This document shows, one piece after another, positions 61,398-64,000 of a DNA stretch of 64,000 bases. Below the pieces are notes generated by a model, which was not told the DNA's origin, did no database searches, and saw only the letters and a program-made list of their open reading frames with translations. The first letter of the stretch is position 1; every line of letters begins with the position of its first letter. The stretch is from Ophthalmolycus amberensis. Taxonomy: Eukaryota; Chordata; Actinopteri; Perciformes; Zoarcidae. Location: contig JAFEUB010000733.1 in assembly GCA_024529925.1 (NCBI GenBank), positions 62,001-126,000 of the forward strand, read 5' to 3'. Both the position numbers and the translations under genes were made by a program.

Positions 61398-63406
61398 TGC
61401 TGAGAAAAACAAGAATTATCTGTAGCCTGCCGGTCAAAAATGATTAACTTTTCAAACCAAATTTAGGTTAGACATCTAGACGTCTGAATACACTGACTCA
61501 AATCACCAAATCACTGCTTAGTAGGTACTTTAAAGAAGGAGCAAGTTTAAGATGTAACCCCTTTGTTCTCTTTGAAGCTAACAAAAATAACTTCCCCCAG
61601 CATTTGACATGGATATCCAAAAGATGAGCAAGCTTAACAGCCAGTAACCAACACACCTCCATCAGCAGTCACTGTTGTAATTGCTCATTCATCAACTGAT
61701 AGTTAATGTTCACGTGGAGTTCAGTGAGAAAAATGAGCCCAGGAAATAAACAGTGATGAATGGTGCGTCTTCATCAGTGAGAGGCGTGATGACAGCTGGC
61801 TGATGGCTGCTGGCTGCTCATGAAAAAAAGCAGGAACCTTTTATTGGCCACAATGAAGCGGAGCAGTACAGCCAGTCTTGTACTGTATTGTAGTTTTAAC
61901 GCCTTGCTGAAGGGAACTCTGACAGTAGTGGTTGAGCCCTGTCATCAGACTTCATAGAAAAACAAATTCTCCGGAGGTTTTCATATTTTCTTTCCTCATA
62001 TGTTAATAAGAGATTGTATACATGTTATTATGGGGTTACTTATTTGTTATGTTAGATTTTGTCATACATAATTTACATTTAGACTACTGTATTAGAAATA
62101 GGAGCCACGAGAGGGCTTTTGTTTTATAGATAGAATTATATATTCACAATATATTGCTATGATCGAATAACTTTACTTTATTTTTTTGACGTGGTTGAAT
62201 AGTGCCTATATGGGTTGCGTACCTGCCGGTTGGTCTGCCGACCCGAGTCGACCAATCAGACGACGGAGAGATGAGCGAGGCCGTATTGCTACTAGACAAG
62301 AGGATGGCTCTTTATCAGTTGACAGATACAACCACATGGGTAACAAGGACCAGTTGTGATGTTGAGTTGTTATCGGAACAGGACTGTGATGTTACTGTAC
62401 ATTCCAAACAAAAAAAGAAATATATACATGTTATTGAAATGTCTGTTTGAAGTCATCGGAATGGAAATTACTTTGAAGGAATGCGTTTCTTTTCTCTTTT
62501 GCTTTGTTTTTGATGGGTGTCACATGTCATGAAGATCAAGTAAAGGTCCCGTTCAGGTTCAGGTTCAGGTTCACGTCGTAGGGACTTCAATCCTTGCGTT
62601 CAAAGTAACAGTACAGGTAAAGAAGACACTGATAGGCCCGACTCCCTAACTCAAACCCATCGTTTCTTCCAGGGTCTAACAGTCAATAATTTAGAAAATA
62701 CAACATGGCATTAAGTAGAAATTCAGAAGGCAAGTGAGCTGCTGGAGTTGGATTTTATCTTCGTGCAAACAGGTCACATAAATCTAGAAAACTGTGGTGC
62801 AAGTTTCAGAGTTTATATTTTATACAGAGGTTTATTTCAGCAATCTGTGCGATAAAACTCAACACAAACGTATACATTCATCAGTTTTATCTTTCAGGAA
62901 AGACTGCATTACAGTTCAAGTTGACAAAAGCAAAGGACAAATACAGCATTTATACTGTTATAATCGAACCGATGCAATTCTCTCAGATTTGATTTCAAAG
63001 CCGACCTCTCTGTTGAATTATCTTACTTTCAGTGAACTTGTGTTGATTGCAGTTGTCATCCTCCTCAGTGACTATTTGACTGTAGTTGATTAGGGAAGGG
63101 GTGTGTTGAACCTTTCTAGGCGATGGTGATGAATGTATTTGTGTGTTTTCTATGGTATGTCTATACCCGTTAAGTGCTTGTTATAGGTCCTACTCGAGGT
63201 GGAACTCAACCCGATTCGTTTTAAAACATAACAAAAAAAAGGAGGAAATGAAGACATCAACATTGAGGAACATCGTTTATTTTGGGAGATGTAGTCTTCT
63301 TTTTTTTCTGATAAGTAGTCAAGTCCAAGTTCAGTTTGATGTGTTTTGGGAGAAATTACGTTTGTACATGTATACTCTGCGTTGACACCTAATATGTAAC
63401 ATGAAT

Positions 63407-63412
63407 AATAAA
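63407..63412 (+). terminator. Candidate distal poly(A) signal of phf1
   Basis: AATAAA just before unique sequence gives way to the terminal tandem array; the proximal alternative is 61745-61750. Confidence 0.45.
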
Positions 63413-63480
63413 AAGAAAACGTTTCACCTCATGCTGTGTGTTTCTTATCTATTAGTACATGAAGGTAATCATTAACATCC

Positions 63481-64000
63481 ATCTGTCTATCTATCCATCC
63501 GTCTGTCTGTCTATCTATCCATCTATCCATCTATCCGTCTGTCTATCTATCCATCTATCCGTCTGTCTGTCTATCTATCCATCTATCCGTCTGTCTGTCT
63601 ATCTATCCATCTATCCGTCTGTCTATCTATCCATCCATCTGTCTATCTATCCATCCGTCTGTCTGTCTATCTATCCATCCATCTGTCTATCTATCCATCC
63701 GTCTGTCTGTCTATCTATCCAGCTATCCGTCTGTCTATCTATCCATCTATCTGTCTGTCTGTCTATCTATCCAGCTATCCGTCTGTCTGTCTATCTATCC
63801 AGCTATCCGTCTGTCTATCTATCCATCTATCCATCTATCCGTCTGTCTATCTATCCATCTATCCATCTATCCGTCTGTCTATCTATCCATCTATCTGTCT
63901 GTCTGTATCTATCCAGCTATCCGTCTGTCTGTCTATCTATCCATCTATCCGTCTGTCTATCTATCCAGCTATCCGTCTGTCTGTCTATCTATCCATCTAT
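63481..64000. repeat. Compound tetranucleotide tandem array (CTAT/CCAT/CTGT), open at right edge
   Basis: At least 520 bp of 4-bp units (CTAT, CCAT, CCGT, CTGT) arranged in higher-order blocks of roughly 24-36 bp such as CTATCTATCCATCTATCCGT followed by CTGT. It continues past the window. Confidence 0.95.

Larger units (their letters stand above)
60260..63430 (+). other. phf1 3' UTR (up to 3.1 kb)
   Basis: From the TGA at 60257-60259 to the last clear AATAAA at 63407-63412; an earlier AATAAA at 61745-61750 offers a shorter form. It contains the MITE-like insertion 61181-61397 and a small TTCAGG tandem near 62552-62572. No further coding frame is supported. The true end needs RNA evidence. 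Confidence 0.5.

Noticed and set aside
63481..64000. CRISPR-like regular repeats
   Set aside because: Tetranucleotide tandem repeat with no unique spacers, in vertebrate DNA.

Overview
The window looks like nuclear DNA of a ray-finned fish, probably a percomorph. The reasons are intron-rich vertebrate genes with GT-AG junctions, dense AC/GT and CT microsatellites, and short dispersed repeats I recognise from percomorph genomic clones. Nothing bacterial, viral or plasmid-like was seen. I reconstructed five genes exon by exon; each complete one splices into one uninterrupted reading frame with family-typical domains.

Layout: (1) about 1-850, minus strand: first coding exon of a PBX homeobox gene, best read as pbx2, running off the left edge. 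(2) 2048-3710, plus: a gpsm3-like G-protein modulator with four GoLoco motifs (342 aa). (3) 7340-12519, plus: dnase2, lysosomal acid DNase II (370 aa), with a probable 5' noncoding exon near 6.2-6.5 kb. (4) 39098 down to 15610, minus: rgl2, a Ral guanine-nucleotide exchange factor (18 coding exons, 727 aa), with a probable noncoding first exon at 41.1-41.4 kb and a 9.6 kb intron 29332-38939. (5) 45924-60259, plus: phf1, a Polycomb-like PRC2 accessory protein (14 coding exons, 549 aa), with a CpG-rich promoter at 44.5-45.25 kb and a 3' UTR of up to about 3.1 kb. The right end (63481-64000) is a compound tetranucleotide tandem array.

Human PBX2, GPSM3, RGL2 and PHF1 all lie in the MHC class III / extended class II part of 6p21.32, so this is probably a fish MHC-linked segment. 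Two differences from the human layout stand out: dnase2 lies between gpsm3 and rgl2 (its human counterpart is on 19p13), and rgl2 and phf1 are adjacent and head-to-head.

The genes are not an operon and share no single pathway: developmental transcription (pbx2), G-alpha-i signalling (gpsm3), lysosomal DNA degradation (dnase2), Ras-to-Ral signalling (rgl2) and H3K36me3/PRC2 chromatin control (phf1). pbx2/gpsm3 and rgl2/phf1 are divergent pairs; dnase2 and rgl2 converge, with candidate poly(A) signals about 215 bp apart. I see no convincing novel gene system. The items most worth a second look are structural: a hAT-type MITE with target-site duplication, a long palindromic element, a perfect 15-bp hairpin, a ~400 bp CT tract abutting a phf1 3' splice site, a four-GoLoco gpsm3, and a His/Gly-rich PHF1 linker.
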